Source of the DNA: Chloroflexota bacterium
GTDB lineage: Bacteria > Chloroflexota > Anaerolineae > Anaerolineales > Anaerolineaceae
DNA length: 64,000 bases
Direction of reading: 5' to 3'
NCBI GenBank assembly: GCA_012798455.1
Contig: JAAZNC010000008.1
Span: forward strand, 26,345-90,344
In this document: one piece after another, positions 30,226-40,777 of the stretch
Numbering within the stretch: the stretch's first letter is position 1
Layout: each line of letters begins with the position of its first letter
Translations under genes and position numbers: made by a program
The notes under the pieces: model-generated
Databases searched by the model: none
Told to the model about the DNA's origin: nothing
Seen by the model: only the letters and a program-made list of their open reading frames with translations

Positions 30226-32085
30226 GTGAAACCTAGTTTTCAAACTAATTTTGTATATCTGTTAATTCTCGTTGCAATACTTGCAATGGTTTTCTTAAAT
30301 TTTAATAATGTCAATGCTACCAGTGAGATATCAATCAATGAGTTAGCTTCACAAATTCAAGCAGGGCAAATTTCGAAAATTGTCGAAGATGATAATTCGC
30401 TAACCATCGTTACGACTGACCAGCAGGAATTCACATCTACTAAAGAGAGCAATTCCACTTTAGTTGAACAGTTGATTCACTATGGTGTGACCGCCGAAGA
30501 CCTACAATCTTCAACTCTATCCATTCAAATTAAACAACCTGGTTTGTGGACCAGTTTGTTATCACTCTTGAGCTACTTACTACCCTTCCTGTTCATTGCT
30601 ATCGCTTTCTTCTTCATTTTCAGACAGGCACAAGGTAGTAATAATTCAGCCATGGCGTTTGGAAAATCAAGAGCAAGAATGTTCAGCGGTGATAAACCGA
30701 AGGTCACTTTTGCGGATGTGGCTGGGGTGGACGAAGCTAAAGAGGAACTGCAGGAAGTCGTTGAATTTCTACGAGAACCGCAGAAGTTCATTTCCCTCGG
30801 AGCACGTATTCCCAAAGGTGTCTTGCTGGTTGGACCTCCTGGAGGAGGAAAGACCCTTCTAGCAAAAGCAGTCTCAGGAGAAGCCGGTGTGCCTTTTTTC
30901 TCGATTTCCGGTTCAGAATTTGTTGAAATGTTCGTAGGTGTTGGTGCCAGCCGTGTACGTGACCTATTTGACCAAGCTAAAAAGCATTCCCCCTGCATCG
31001 TTTTCATTGATGAAATCGATGCGGTTGGTCGCCACCGTGGAGCAGGATTGGGTGGCAGTCACGACGAACGAGAACAGACCCTGAACCAGATGCTGGTTGA
31101 AATGGATGGCTTTGATACCGATACAAACGTGATCATTATGGCTGCTACAAATCGTCCAGATATCCTCGATCCGGCATTGATGCGCCCCGGTCGTTTTGAC
31201 CGTCGCGTAGTGCTTGATCGACCGGATGTCCGTGGAAGAGAAGCTATCTTGAAAGTGCATGTCCGTGGAAAACCAATCGCTAAAGATGTTGATCTATCTG
31301 TCTTGGCTAAAGGAACACCTGGTTTTGTGGGGGCGGATATTGAAAACCTTGTTAATGAAGCCGCAATCTTGGCAGCACGCCATAATAAGAAAACCATTGA
31401 CCAGATCGATTTTGAAGAAGCCATTGAACGTGTCATTGCGGGACCACAACGCAAGAGTCGGCTAATCCACGAAGACGAAAAACGTATCATCGCTTATCAT
31501 GAAGCTGGTCATGCCATCGTTATTGCCTCCCTGCCTGAAGCTGATTTGGTACATAAGATATCGATCATTTCCCGTGGTATGGCTGCAGGTTATACCATTG
31601 CTCTACCCGATGATGATCACTCACTTACCTCTCGGAAGAAGATTATGGCAGAAATGACCGGATTGTTAGGTGGTCGCGCTGCGGAAGAATTGATCTTTAA
31701 CGACATCACTTCCGGCGCTTCTAACGACATTGAAAATGTAACCAAATTAGCTCGTAAGATGGTGACTCGTTTGGGAATGAGTGCTGATCTTGGACCAATG
31801 GTCTACGGGCAAAAAGACGAATTAGTCTTCTTGGGTCGCGAAATCGGTGAACAGCGTGATTATTCAGAAGCTATCGCTGAAAAGATCGATGCAGAAGTAC
31901 AGAAACTGGTCGAACAAGCCTATGTAGAAGCAAAGAATATTCTAAAAAAATACCGAAAACAACTTGAAGCGGTTGCAACTAAACTACTTGAAGTGGAGAC
32001 TCTCAGCAAAGCTGAATTTGAAGCCATCTTCCCTCCCCCGGTAGAGAAAAATAATGGCGGAATTCCGCAATTAGCTAAAGCGTAA
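30226..32085 (+). CDS. ftsH: ATP-dependent zinc metalloprotease FtsH (GTG start)
   Basis: [62 protein letters not shown] zinc motif. Confidence 0.97.
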   Translation: MKPSFQTNFVYLLILVAILAMVFLNFNNVNATSEISINELASQIQAGQISKIVEDDNSLTIVTTDQQEFTSTKESNSTLVEQLIHYGVTAEDLQSSTLSIQIKQPGLWTSLLSLLSYLLPFLFIAIAFFFIFRQAQGSNNSAMAFGKSRARMFSGDKPKVTFADVAGVDEAKEELQEVVEFLREPQKFISLGARIPKGVLLVGPPGGGKTLLAKAVSGEAGVPFFSISGSEFVEMFVGVGASRVRDLFDQAKKHSPCIVFIDEIDAVGRHRGAGLGGSHDEREQTLNQMLVEMDGFDTDTNVIIMAATNRPDILDPALMRPGRFDRRVVLDRPDVRGREAILKVHVRGKPIAKDVDLSVLAKGTPGFVGADIENLVNEAAILAARHNKKTIDQIDFEEAIERVIAGPQRKSRLIHEDEKRIIAYHEAGHAIVIASLPEADLVHKISIISRGMAAGYTIALPDDDHSLTSRKKIMAEMTGLLGGRAAEELIFNDITSGASNDIENVTKLARKMVTRLGMSADLGPMVYGQKDELVFLGREIGEQRDYSEAIAEKIDAEVQKLVEQAYVEAKNILKKYRKQLEAVATKLLEVETLSKAEFEAIFPPPVEKNNGGIPQLAKA

Positions 32086-32092
32086 AAAAGAG

Positions 32093-32124
32093 AAAGGTCT
32101 TGATTGGCTCAAGACCTTTTTTCA
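32093..32124 (+). terminator. Terminator shared by convergent ftsH and acyl-CoA synthetase genes
   Basis: aaaggtcttga-ttggc-tcaagaccttttttc; the minus-strand stop codon of the opposing gene lies inside the stem. Confidence 0.8.
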
Positions 32125-33791
32125 TTGTATTTTCTAATCAATTCCCTGCGCAGAATTTTTCCCACACTGGTACGAGGTATTTCATCAATAAAGATCACCT
32201 CTTTAGGAATTTTATAAGCAACCAGGCATTTGCGGCAGTGATCTCGCACAGTCTCTTTATCTAATTTCATACCCTCGTCCAATACAAGCCATGCGATCAC
32301 TTTTTCATCTCCTGTTTCTTCTTGGATACCCGCAACAACCGCATTTTTAACCCCGTTAATTTGAAGTAATACCTCTTCAATCTCATTAGGCCATACCTGA
32401 AAACCACCAACTTTGATCAGGTCTTTTTTTCTGTCAACGAAATAGAAATAACCCTGTTCATCCATGCGCACGATATCCCCGGTGTGCAACCACCCATTCT
32501 TCAAAGTCAATTTTGACTCACTGCAATTTTGAAAATACCCAGCCATGATCTGAGGGCCACGAATGAGCAATTCGCCCTGTTCACCACAGTCCATAATTTT
32601 CTGGTCGTTCTCTACATCCACCACCATGCATTCCACATCCGGGAGCGGTAAACCAAATGATCCACCCTTATTTCGTCCCACCAGCGGATTGCAATGTGTT
32701 GCTGTGGGTGCTTCTGAAAGCCCATAACCTTCTACCAATTTTCCGCCTGTGATACGTTCGAACTCAGTTTTAACCCGCGGATGAAGCGGTGCAGATCCCG
32801 AGATGCAAGCTTTGATGGAGTGCAGATCATATTTACCTTCCTGCAGTTTCTTATTACAGATAATACTGGCATAGAAATTCGGCACGCCTGGAAAAAATGT
32901 CGCTTTTTTGTCGGTGATACTTTGAAGCAAAAAATCTTGATCTCGTGGATCAGGGAATAGCAGAATTTTGGCTGCTATTCTGATTCCCAACACCATCGCC
33001 AAAACCATCCCATAAACATGATAAAGAGGGATCATCGCTACAAAGGTTTCTGTTGCTACCTGCAAATCACACCAGGTTAGAAACTGTAATGTATTAGCAA
33101 CAATGTTCTTGTGCAACCCTATGGCAGCTTTTGGGATTCCGGTCGTTCCACCTGAGTATTGGAAGATCGCTGGAGTTGCTGAACTGAATGAGAGATCAAG
33201 GTTAATGTTCTGGATTTCCTTCCGGATACAATCGTTAAAAGCAACCGGATGTTGGATTGAGCAGATTTCAGTATCTTCGATCTTGTCAAGTGTACTTCCA
33301 AAAGGATCGTCTTTTATGAAATCATTGTTTTCAGAGATAATCACACAATGGAACTGTCCTTTTTCAACAAGGTCGTGCAATAAATAATACTGATCTTCCA
33401 TACAAATAAGGCAATGTACACCACAATCTCTGATGATCTTCTCAAATTCTGGTTTTTTGTAAAGCGGATTCATCGCCACCACAATTCCCTCAATTTTCAG
33501 TATTGCAAAAAAAGAAATCACAAATTGAGGTGAATTGGGGAAGATTATCCCTACCCGTTCTCCTTTTTTGAAACCATAAAAACGTAGCCATTTTGCCAGT
33601 GAGTCAGAGGCATAGTTGATCTGTCGATAGCTGTATTCCATTCCAAGGTAATCCAAGCAGACATTGTCAGGGTATTCCATTGAAGTCTTTTTAAGAATCT
33701 GCGGGATATTCAAGGTTGAATATGGCAAAGAAGGTGGTACAAAACGGTCATAATATTCCAACCACGGTTTTTGTTCATAAATATTCTTCAT
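32109..33791 (-). CDS. Long-chain fatty acid-CoA ligase / AMP-dependent synthetase
   Basis: IFQYSGGTTGIPKAAIGLHKN, EGYGLSEAPTATHCNP, GWLHTGDIVRMDEQGYFYFVDRKKDLIKVGGFQVWPNEIEE, PRTSVGKILRREL. Start refined from 33812. Confidence 0.92.
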   Translation of the reverse strand: MKNIYEQKPWLEYYDRFVPPSLPYSTLNIPQILKKTSMEYPDNVCLDYLGMEYSYRQINYASDSLAKWLRFYGFKKGERVGIIFPNSPQFVISFFAILKIEGIVVAMNPLYKKPEFEKIIRDCGVHCLICMEDQYYLLHDLVEKGQFHCVIISENNDFIKDDPFGSTLDKIEDTEICSIQHPVAFNDCIRKEIQNINLDLSFSSATPAIFQYSGGTTGIPKAAIGLHKNIVANTLQFLTWCDLQVATETFVAMIPLYHVYGMVLAMVLGIRIAAKILLFPDPRDQDFLLQSITDKKATFFPGVPNFYASIICNKKLQEGKYDLHSIKACISGSAPLHPRVKTEFERITGGKLVEGYGLSEAPTATHCNPLVGRNKGGSFGLPLPDVECMVVDVENDQKIMDCGEQGELLIRGPQIMAGYFQNCSESKLTLKNGWLHTGDIVRMDEQGYFYFVDRKKDLIKVGGFQVWPNEIEEVLLQINGVKNAVVAGIQEETGDEKVIAWLVLDEGMKLDKETVRDHCRKCLVAYKIPKEVIFIDEIPRTSVGKILRRELIRKYNEKRS

Positions 33792-34765
33792 TGATCTATT
33801 TCTCTTTCCCATCCATTATTTGATGAAATGAATTTTATTAGATCCTCTACACCAGTATCGGCAACATCAAACCAGTGGATTCTTTTATCCGTAAACTTGA
33901 ACCAGTTCGACTGGTGCCGGATAAAATTGCGGGTGCGACGTTTGATTGATATAACAGCTTCTTCCAAAGAAAGTTCTTGATTCAGATAGGCATAGATTTC
34001 TTTGTATCCTATCGCAGACATGGAGGGTAGTGTGGGTTCATATCCGTTGGCTACCAATTTCTTTACTTCATCGATAAATCCTTGTTGTAGCATTTTTTCT
34101 ATGCGTGCATCTACCTGCTGATACAGATCGCTCCGCTGTCGATTCAATCCGATGATCTTATAGCTATATGGAGGGGGATTTTTTTCTTTCTGTTTTGAGA
34201 ATAGTTCTCCACTGCTGAAGATCACCTCCAGCGCCCGGATGGATCGACGTACATTGTGTGGTTCGATCTTTTCAGCCGCTTTGGGGTCGATCATCTTCAC
34301 ATAACGAAATATATTTACCGCTCCGATCTCATCGGATAAGGTTTCCAATACCTCCCGTATTTGTGCGTTCGGTTTTGTTCGCGGAGGTTGCCAACCTTCT
34401 ACAACACTCCATAAATACTGTCCTGTTCCACCTACTAGAAATGGAATTTTTTTTCTTTGATGAATTTCATTAATATATTGGTAGACATCCGATTGGAATA
34501 CAGCCATGCTGATCAATGCGTCAGGATCCACCACATCAATCATGAAATGGGGAATCCCTTTTCTTTCAGCTTGCGTAGGCTTGGCTGTTCCGACATCCAT
34601 CCCCCGATAGAGATAACGGGAATCAACAGAGATGATCTCTCCGTTAAAGTAATGAGCCAGTTCAATGGAGAATGCAGTCTTGCCAACCGCCGTAGGGCCC
34701 AAAATGACGACGACAGGGTTACTCACTGGTAATGGCATTTTCGATCCAATCATACTGCATGACAT
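33788..34765 (-). CDS. miaA: tRNA dimethylallyltransferase (start probably MPLPVSNPVVVILGPTAVGKT, near 34738)
   Basis: VVVILGPTAVGKTAFSIELA, ISVDSRYLYRGMDVGTAKP, FLVGGTGQYLW, MSAIGYKEI. Confidence 0.95.
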   Translation of the reverse strand: MSCSMIGSKMPLPVSNPVVVILGPTAVGKTAFSIELAHYFNGEIISVDSRYLYRGMDVGTAKPTQAERKGIPHFMIDVVDPDALISMAVFQSDVYQYINEIHQRKKIPFLVGGTGQYLWSVVEGWQPPRTKPNAQIREVLETLSDEIGAVNIFRYVKMIDPKAAEKIEPHNVRRSIRALEVIFSSGELFSKQKEKNPPPYSYKIIGLNRQRSDLYQQVDARIEKMLQQGFIDEVKKLVANGYEPTLPSMSAIGYKEIYAYLNQELSLEEAVISIKRRTRNFIRHQSNWFKFTDKRIHWFDVADTGVEDLIKFISSNNGWEREIDQ

Positions 34766-35132
34766 TTCCCTTTTTAAGAATCGAGATCACATCGATCCGC
34801 CAGAAGGAATCCAGCAGGTCATTCTCCTGTAAATAAAACAGACTGGAATTGATCAGGGCATTCCTTTTTTTCGCGGTGATACTCTCTTCAGGGAATCCAT
34901 ATTTCCGTGAGGTGCGCGTTTTTACTTCACAGAAAATCAGCAAATCTCCTTTTTTCCCTATAATATCGATCTCCCCATACGGCGTATAGTAGTTCATGGT
35001 AAGAACAGCCACTCCATTACTCTCAAGGTACCTGGCAGCCTGTTTTTCACCGGTTTTTCCAATTTGCATGGTACGCCTAGTCATAGTACTATCATAATTG
35101 AATTTCTTCCCAACGGGAGGGGAAAATCGCAA
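34719..35132 (-). CDS. UPF0102/YraN family endonuclease-like protein (start probably internal)
   Basis: IGKTGEKQAARYLESNGVAVLTMNYYTPYGEIDIIGKKGDLLIFCEVKTRTSRKYGFPEESITAKKR. Confidence 0.9.
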   Translation of the reverse strand: MRFSPPVGKKFNYDSTMTRRTMQIGKTGEKQAARYLESNGVAVLTMNYYTPYGEIDIIGKKGDLLIFCEVKTRTSRKYGFPEESITAKKRNALINSSLFYLQENDLLDSFWRIDVISILKKGNVMQYDWIENAITSE

Positions 35133-35134
35133 CT

Positions 35135-36142
35135 ATGAAAACAAAACAATACTCCATTTGGAATAGCCGAGGAACACTGACTTTCTTTATAGTTCTCATC
35201 GGAATCCTTCTCTTTACGGGATGTGAAGCAAATAACGATCAAATTGATCTATCCCTCTTAAAAACTTCTTCCGGCAGTTCTGACCTGATTGTTGAGGAAT
35301 ACGAGCTGGTAGACGTCGAAACAGATTCACCCACACATCTTGAGTTCACCCAGTGGTTAACTTCTGAAATGATCGATAAACGTACAGTATGGAAGAACCT
35401 TAACCCTGATCGCACCATTCAGGATATCAACACTGTCCTTTCGAAATATGGCTTCAGCATCAAGCATGAACCCATGCTATCTTCCTATACCTATCGCTTA
35501 TTAGAAAACTATGCCATTCTCCTGAATGATATTTATCCGGTTGGGACTGCTACTGAAAATCAGAATCGGGATGATTTTGCTCTGCTAGTTCAAAATTATG
35601 AGGGAGAATCCTATCTTCTTCAAAAATCAGGGGTGCAGGAATGGCATCCGGATGATATTTTCGTCTATGCACCCATTTATTATCAGAACGAGTTGGTCTA
35701 TCCGGTTGTTGATTCCAATATCCAAATAGTATCAGAAAGTGGAAATGTTATTTATGAAACTTCCCTGCCATCCAATCCTGTGATGGCTCCCATTCAATCT
35801 TTCCAGAGTTGGAATGGGCACTGGATATTGGAAAAAGAAGGGGAAGTGGTTATGGATGGGAAATCCTTGAATGAAGAACTCGGCTTTGATGAAATCTTTG
35901 AGTGGCGCATTATTCAGGGAGAACCTTTTTTCTTTGTATTTGCTGATGAAAGCAGCACCTACTCCATGGTTTATGCAGGGAAACTGCTTGACCAGAAGTA
36001 TGATGACATTGCACATTATCAATGCTGCGAACCTGCTATGTTCAATCCGGACGGCACCAGTTACATGACCTGGTTTTATGCCGTACGCGATGGTAAGTGG
36101 TATTACGTGGAAGCAGGGATTTATCCAGAATTGGAGAAATGA
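35135..36142 (+). CDS. Predicted lipoprotein of unknown function
   Basis: Signal peptide with lipobox LLFTGCEAN; no recognised domain. Confidence 0.75.
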   Translation: MKTKQYSIWNSRGTLTFFIVLIGILLFTGCEANNDQIDLSLLKTSSGSSDLIVEEYELVDVETDSPTHLEFTQWLTSEMIDKRTVWKNLNPDRTIQDINTVLSKYGFSIKHEPMLSSYTYRLLENYAILLNDIYPVGTATENQNRDDFALLVQNYEGESYLLQKSGVQEWHPDDIFVYAPIYYQNELVYPVVDSNIQIVSESGNVIYETSLPSNPVMAPIQSFQSWNGHWILEKEGEVVMDGKSLNEELGFDEIFEWRIIQGEPFFFVFADESSTYSMVYAGKLLDQKYDDIAHYQCCEPAMFNPDGTSYMTWFYAVRDGKWYYVEAGIYPELEK

Positions 36143-36206
36143 ACATTCCATATATCCCTCCGGGTAAATTTCTGCTAAAATTGGTGAAATTTTCCGAAGG
36201 GTTTCA

Positions 36207-37316
36207 ATGGCGACAGCAGAGATCATTACAATCGGTACAGAATTGCTCTTGGGTGAAATTCCTGATACCAATTCCCAGTATCTAGCCAAGGCGCTGAATG
36301 ATGAGGGTTTTGATGTCTTCCGCGTGACTACAGTTGGGGATAATGTCACGCGCATTTCCCAAGTTATTCGCGAAGCTTTACGGCGTAGTGATCTCATCAT
36401 CACCACCGGTGGTTTGGGGCCTACAATTGATGATCCCACCCGCGATGCTGTTGCTCTGGCTTTTGATGTAAGCACAGTTTATCATGAAGAGTTATGGGAA
36501 CAGATTGAAGCCCGTTTTCGAAGTTTCAACCGTCTTCCCACTGAGAATAATCAGCGGCAGGCTTACATACCAGCCAATGCCACTGCCATCGAAAATAAGG
36601 TTGGGACCGCACCGGCTTTCTATATTGTTCATCAGGATATATTTTTATGCTCCCTGCCGGGAGTGCCTTCTGAGATGCAGTTTCTTTTTGTGAATCACAT
36701 CAAACCTCTCATCAGAAAATATCTCCCAACCAATTCCGTTTTGCTCACTACCATCATCCACACCATCGGTATTGGAGAATCGCATATCGATCAATTGATC
36801 GGCAATTTTGAACGGCTTCAAAATCCTACTGTCGGATTAGCTGCTCATATGGGCAGCGTGGATATCCGTATCTCTGCCAAAGCATGCGATAAACAGACCG
36901 CGCAAGAAATGATCCAACCCGTATTGAAAAACATTCAGGCATTATTGGGCAAATACATTTATGGTTACGATCAGCAGAACTTATTTGCCGTACTTCGTGA
37001 TTTATTGGTCAGTCAAGACAGTAATATTGTTTTTAAGATCTCTCCTAAGCTGAACAAACTTGATAATATTTTGACTCAATTACAAACTGAGGTGGCAGAA
37101 AACCTTGTGAAAAATCAGTACAATAATACCAATAGAAAATACATTAAGATGGATATAACCTTTCATGATATAGATGAAAAAACAAGATTGACTGTTTCTC
37201 TTGATGGTGGTCCAAAAAATAACGTTGAAGATTTTACATTTTCAAATGACATTAGCGTATTTGACGAGTGGGTCTTCAATCAGACTATGGGATCACTTTA
37301 TAAACTCTTGAAATAA
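36207..37316 (+). CDS. cinA: CinA N-terminal (MoCF-like) domain protein with an atypical C-terminus
   Basis: AEIITIGTELLLGEIPDTNSQYLAKALNDEGFDVFRVTTVGDN, IITTGGLGPTIDDPTRDAVALA; CinA amidohydrolase domain (AESCTGG) absent. Confidence 0.85.
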   Translation: MATAEIITIGTELLLGEIPDTNSQYLAKALNDEGFDVFRVTTVGDNVTRISQVIREALRRSDLIITTGGLGPTIDDPTRDAVALAFDVSTVYHEELWEQIEARFRSFNRLPTENNQRQAYIPANATAIENKVGTAPAFYIVHQDIFLCSLPGVPSEMQFLFVNHIKPLIRKYLPTNSVLLTTIIHTIGIGESHIDQLIGNFERLQNPTVGLAAHMGSVDIRISAKACDKQTAQEMIQPVLKNIQALLGKYIYGYDQQNLFAVLRDLLVSQDSNIVFKISPKLNKLDNILTQLQTEVAENLVKNQYNNTNRKYIKMDITFHDIDEKTRLTVSLDGGPKNNVEDFTFSNDISVFDEWVFNQTMGSLYKLLK

Positions 37317-37329
37317 TTAAGGATAAAAA

Positions 37330-39309
37330 ATGGAAAAAACAATCGTTCTTGAAAATGCACTTGTCCTGGTCATGAATGAATCTCTGACCAAATATGAAAA
37401 AGGAGCCGTGGCGGTAACAGGTACCACTATCGCAGCCGTTGGAGACCAGACTGAGATAGAGAGCCAATTCCCCGATGCGGAATTCATTGATTGTGATGGT
37501 AAGGTATTAATGCCAGGTTTCATCAACACCCATGCTCATATCGCCATGAATCTGGTGCGTGGCTTTTCTGATGACCTGCGGCTGGATGTCTGGTTGAATG
37601 GGTATATCATGCCGGTGGAAAGGGAATTTGTCACCCCTGAATTCGTGCGCTTGGGCACGCAATTGGGATGTGCCGAATTGATCCGCACCGGTGTCACCTG
37701 TTTCCTGGATATGTATTATTTTGAAGACGTGGTTGCAGAGGCTACTGCCAAAATGGGTCTGCGAGGCGTGCTTTCACAAACCGTAATGAAATATCCAACT
37801 CCGGATGCACATTCCTACGAAGAATCCATGGAATACTGCACCCGTTTTATCAAGAAGTGGAAAGGGCACGAACTCATCACCCCTTCTGTCGCGCCGCATG
37901 CTCCTTATACTACTGGTGAAGAGATCTTGAAGGCGACCAAGGACCTCGCTTTGGAATATGATGTGCCGCTGCATATTCATATTTCCGAGACGGCGCAGGA
38001 AGTGGAAGCCATGCGCAAAGAAAAAGGCATGCCAGTAGTTCCATTTGTGAAGAAACAGGGAGTATTCGAAGCAAAGACCATCGCCGCCCATTGCGTCCAT
38101 ATTGACGAAGGCGAAATGCGCACACTCGAACACGCCAATGTTGGTGTTGCTCATAATCCTTCCTCAAACCTCAAACTCGCATCCGGCATCGCACCTGTCA
38201 CCCGCATGCTGGAACTTGGACTGAAAGTTGGCATCGGGACGGATGGCACAGCTTCCAACAATGATCTGGACTTTTTCGAGGAAATGCGCCTGGCGTCTTT
38301 CCTCGCGAAGGGATCAACCGGCGACCCTACCGTGGTCCCCGCGCAACAAACCCTCGCCATGGCTACCCGTATTGGTGCCGAAGCGATCCACATGGCAGAT
38401 CAGATCGGAACCCTGGAAGTTGGCAAGAAAGCGGATCTCATCCTTATCGATGTCCACACTTTGCATAACAGCCCTACTTTCAAACATAGTGAATATGGTG
38501 TATATGCACAATTGATCTTTGCTGGGAAATCCACGGATGTAAGCGATGTGATGGTTAATGGAAAATGGTTGATGCGCGAGCACCAATTGCTGGAAGTAGA
38601 TGAAAAAGATCTCATTGCACAAAGCCAGGTCTACGCAGAAAAGATGGACGCATTCATCATTTCTCGAGAAAAATCGGTTCTTTCAAAGCTTATTGCCATT
38701 GGAGGTGCCAGCCAAGAGGAAAGTTTCGAAGTTCAGGCAAAGGTAGCTATCAAAGATCGTCAAAAAGTTTTACAGAAACTGGAAAGCGATCAAATTTCTA
38801 TCACTCGTAAACGCCATTATCATGAATATGATACTTATTTCAAATTTGCTTCCAACGACGAGGGCACCGTTCGTTTTCGCGAAGATCATTTCGTAGAAGA
38901 CAATGGAAAAATTTCTCATGTGCGTTCCCGCTTGACGCTCATCGGACCGACCCGCGAGCACCATTATCCACAGGATGTCCTCTTGTCTCGCAGTCGTTAT
39001 CTTGCTCCAGCTACTCAAAGCCTGCGATTCTATCGCGAATATTTCAAACCGGATTTAGAGGTTGAGATCGAAAAAGATCGCTTGCGTTTTCTGATCGAAT
39101 TCGAAGGGGAGGAGTTCTTTGTCAATCTTGACCAGATAAAAAAACCCGACATGGGTTATTTCCTGGAGATCAAAGCCAGAACCTGGAGCATGAACGATGC
39201 CGGGGAGAAATCTGAAAAGATCGGTAAATTGATCCGCTTTCTTGGTATTGAGGAAGAAGAGAAGATCTGTAAAGATTATTTGGAAATGGTTGAGGATTAT
39301 TTGAAATAA
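37330..39309 (+). CDS. Fusion protein: amidohydrolase (MTA/SAH deaminase-like) plus C-terminal CYTH-like domain
   Basis: N-term MPGFINTHAHIAMNLVRGFSDDLRLDVWL, VGIGTDGTASNNDLDFFEEMRLASFLAKG; C-term SFEVQAKVAIKDRQKVLQKLE...RFREDHFVEDNGKISHVRSRLTLIGP...FLEIKARTWS. Confidence 0.85.
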   Translation: MEKTIVLENALVLVMNESLTKYEKGAVAVTGTTIAAVGDQTEIESQFPDAEFIDCDGKVLMPGFINTHAHIAMNLVRGFSDDLRLDVWLNGYIMPVEREFVTPEFVRLGTQLGCAELIRTGVTCFLDMYYFEDVVAEATAKMGLRGVLSQTVMKYPTPDAHSYEESMEYCTRFIKKWKGHELITPSVAPHAPYTTGEEILKATKDLALEYDVPLHIHISETAQEVEAMRKEKGMPVVPFVKKQGVFEAKTIAAHCVHIDEGEMRTLEHANVGVAHNPSSNLKLASGIAPVTRMLELGLKVGIGTDGTASNNDLDFFEEMRLASFLAKGSTGDPTVVPAQQTLAMATRIGAEAIHMADQIGTLEVGKKADLILIDVHTLHNSPTFKHSEYGVYAQLIFAGKSTDVSDVMVNGKWLMREHQLLEVDEKDLIAQSQVYAEKMDAFIISREKSVLSKLIAIGGASQEESFEVQAKVAIKDRQKVLQKLESDQISITRKRHYHEYDTYFKFASNDEGTVRFREDHFVEDNGKISHVRSRLTLIGPTREHHYPQDVLLSRSRYLAPATQSLRFYREYFKPDLEVEIEKDRLRFLIEFEGEEFFVNLDQIKKPDMGYFLEIKARTWSMNDAGEKSEKIGKLIRFLGIEEEEKICKDYLEMVEDYLK

Positions 39310-39311
39310 TC

Positions 39312-40775
39312 ATGCTCCTTTCCAACATGGAGAAAGTCAATATTCTTTTCGTTGCCTCTGAAGCTGCTCCACTGATTAAGATAGGTGGATTAGGTGATTA
39401 CGTTGGTTCATTGCCAAAAGCACTGACCAGCGAAGCTCGTCAATGGGAAGTGGGAGTCAAAATGGATATTCGCATCGCACTTCCCTTTTCACAAGAGATC
39501 AATCCGCTTTTTATTGATCGGGACAAAAGATTTTCCTTTACAAGCACACAAGGGAAAAAATCAAACCGTTTCAATGTTTATACCGCAGTTGTCGATGCAA
39601 TCCCACATTATATCCTCGAAAATACCACCCTTCCTCATCTGCAACAAAACGTTTATGCAGCAGATCCATCAGAAGATGGTGAAAAATTTATCTCTTTTTC
39701 CTTGGCATGCAATGATTTGATGAATATATTGAACTGGAAAGCGGATATTGTCCAATGCAATGATTGGCAAACAGGTGTTCTATGTGCCTGGCTGAAAGCA
39801 CACAATACTAAAATAACCAGAACCGTAAAAAGTATTTTTGTCATCCATAACCTGCCGTTCATGGGAGCGGGTACAGCTTCCATAATGGAAGAATATGGCA
39901 TCAGACCGGTTTTCCATCCTGCTCTTCCCCAATGGGGCAATGATCTTCCGTTGCTTTCAGGGATCATGAATGCAGATAAAGTAATCACGGTTTCCCCCAC
40001 TTATGCAAAAGAGATCCTGACACCGGATTTTGGAAATGATTTACAGGATTTTCTCCGAACACAGCAGGATAAATTAACCGGCATTCTTAACGGAATTGAC
40101 CAATCCATCTGGGATCCGGAAACAGATCCGTATATTACCAGGAATTTTTCTTGTTCAAGTCTGAAAGCCAGAGCCATGAACAAGGAACATATACAATTAT
40201 CTCTCTCACTTGAAACAAATCCTCAAACTCCGCTATTGGTCATGGTAAGCCGTCTGGATGTTCAAAAAGGTGTGAATCTGCTGGTAGATACCCTACGCGC
40301 TCTTCCTAAGATGGATTGGCAGGCTGTTATCCTTGGGACAGGCAATGCTGCCCAAGAACAATTAACCCGCCAATTGGAACAGGATTTTCCCCGACAGGTA
40401 CGTGTCATCAATCGCTTTGAAGCAGCTTTCTCTCATCAGTTATATGCCGGGGGAGATATGTTTTTAATGCCGTCTCTTTACGAACCATGTGGCACATCGC
40501 AAATGATTGCCATGCGCTACGGATGCATCCCTATTGCTCATGCGGTAGGAGGTCTGGTTGATTCCATTCAGGATGAGGAAGAACAGCGCACCGGGTTCCT
40601 TTTTTCCGACGCTACCGTAAAAGGTTTTTTAGATAAATTAATTATGGCATTAAGGAGATATCAAAAATCCAAGGAATGGGTTATCATACAAAAAAGAGCC
40701 ATGCAGCAGGATTTTTCATGGAAAAAATCCGCCAGGAAATATCTGGAAGTCTATGAATCAATTTTAAGGGAGTAA
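39312..40775 (+). CDS. glgA: Glycogen synthase
   Basis: [42 protein letters not shown]-like block, [24 protein letters not shown]. Confidence 0.93.
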   Translation: MLLSNMEKVNILFVASEAAPLIKIGGLGDYVGSLPKALTSEARQWEVGVKMDIRIALPFSQEINPLFIDRDKRFSFTSTQGKKSNRFNVYTAVVDAIPHYILENTTLPHLQQNVYAADPSEDGEKFISFSLACNDLMNILNWKADIVQCNDWQTGVLCAWLKAHNTKITRTVKSIFVIHNLPFMGAGTASIMEEYGIRPVFHPALPQWGNDLPLLSGIMNADKVITVSPTYAKEILTPDFGNDLQDFLRTQQDKLTGILNGIDQSIWDPETDPYITRNFSCSSLKARAMNKEHIQLSLSLETNPQTPLLVMVSRLDVQKGVNLLVDTLRALPKMDWQAVILGTGNAAQEQLTRQLEQDFPRQVRVINRFEAAFSHQLYAGGDMFLMPSLYEPCGTSQMIAMRYGCIPIAHAVGGLVDSIQDEEEQRTGFLFSDATVKGFLDKLIMALRRYQKSKEWVIIQKRAMQQDFSWKKSARKYLEVYESILRE

Positions 40776-40777
40776 AA

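Noticed and set aside
30573-31490. Antisense ORFs inside ftsH (30573-31007, 30964-31260, 31059-31490, minus strand)
   Set aside because: They lie wholly within the well-supported ftsH frame, carry no recognisable motifs and have no RBS; shadow ORFs.
35732-36475. 247-aa minus-strand ORF
   Set aside because: Overlaps both the lipoprotein gene and cinA in antisense; composition (Ser/Arg/Ile rich) is typical of a spurious frame.
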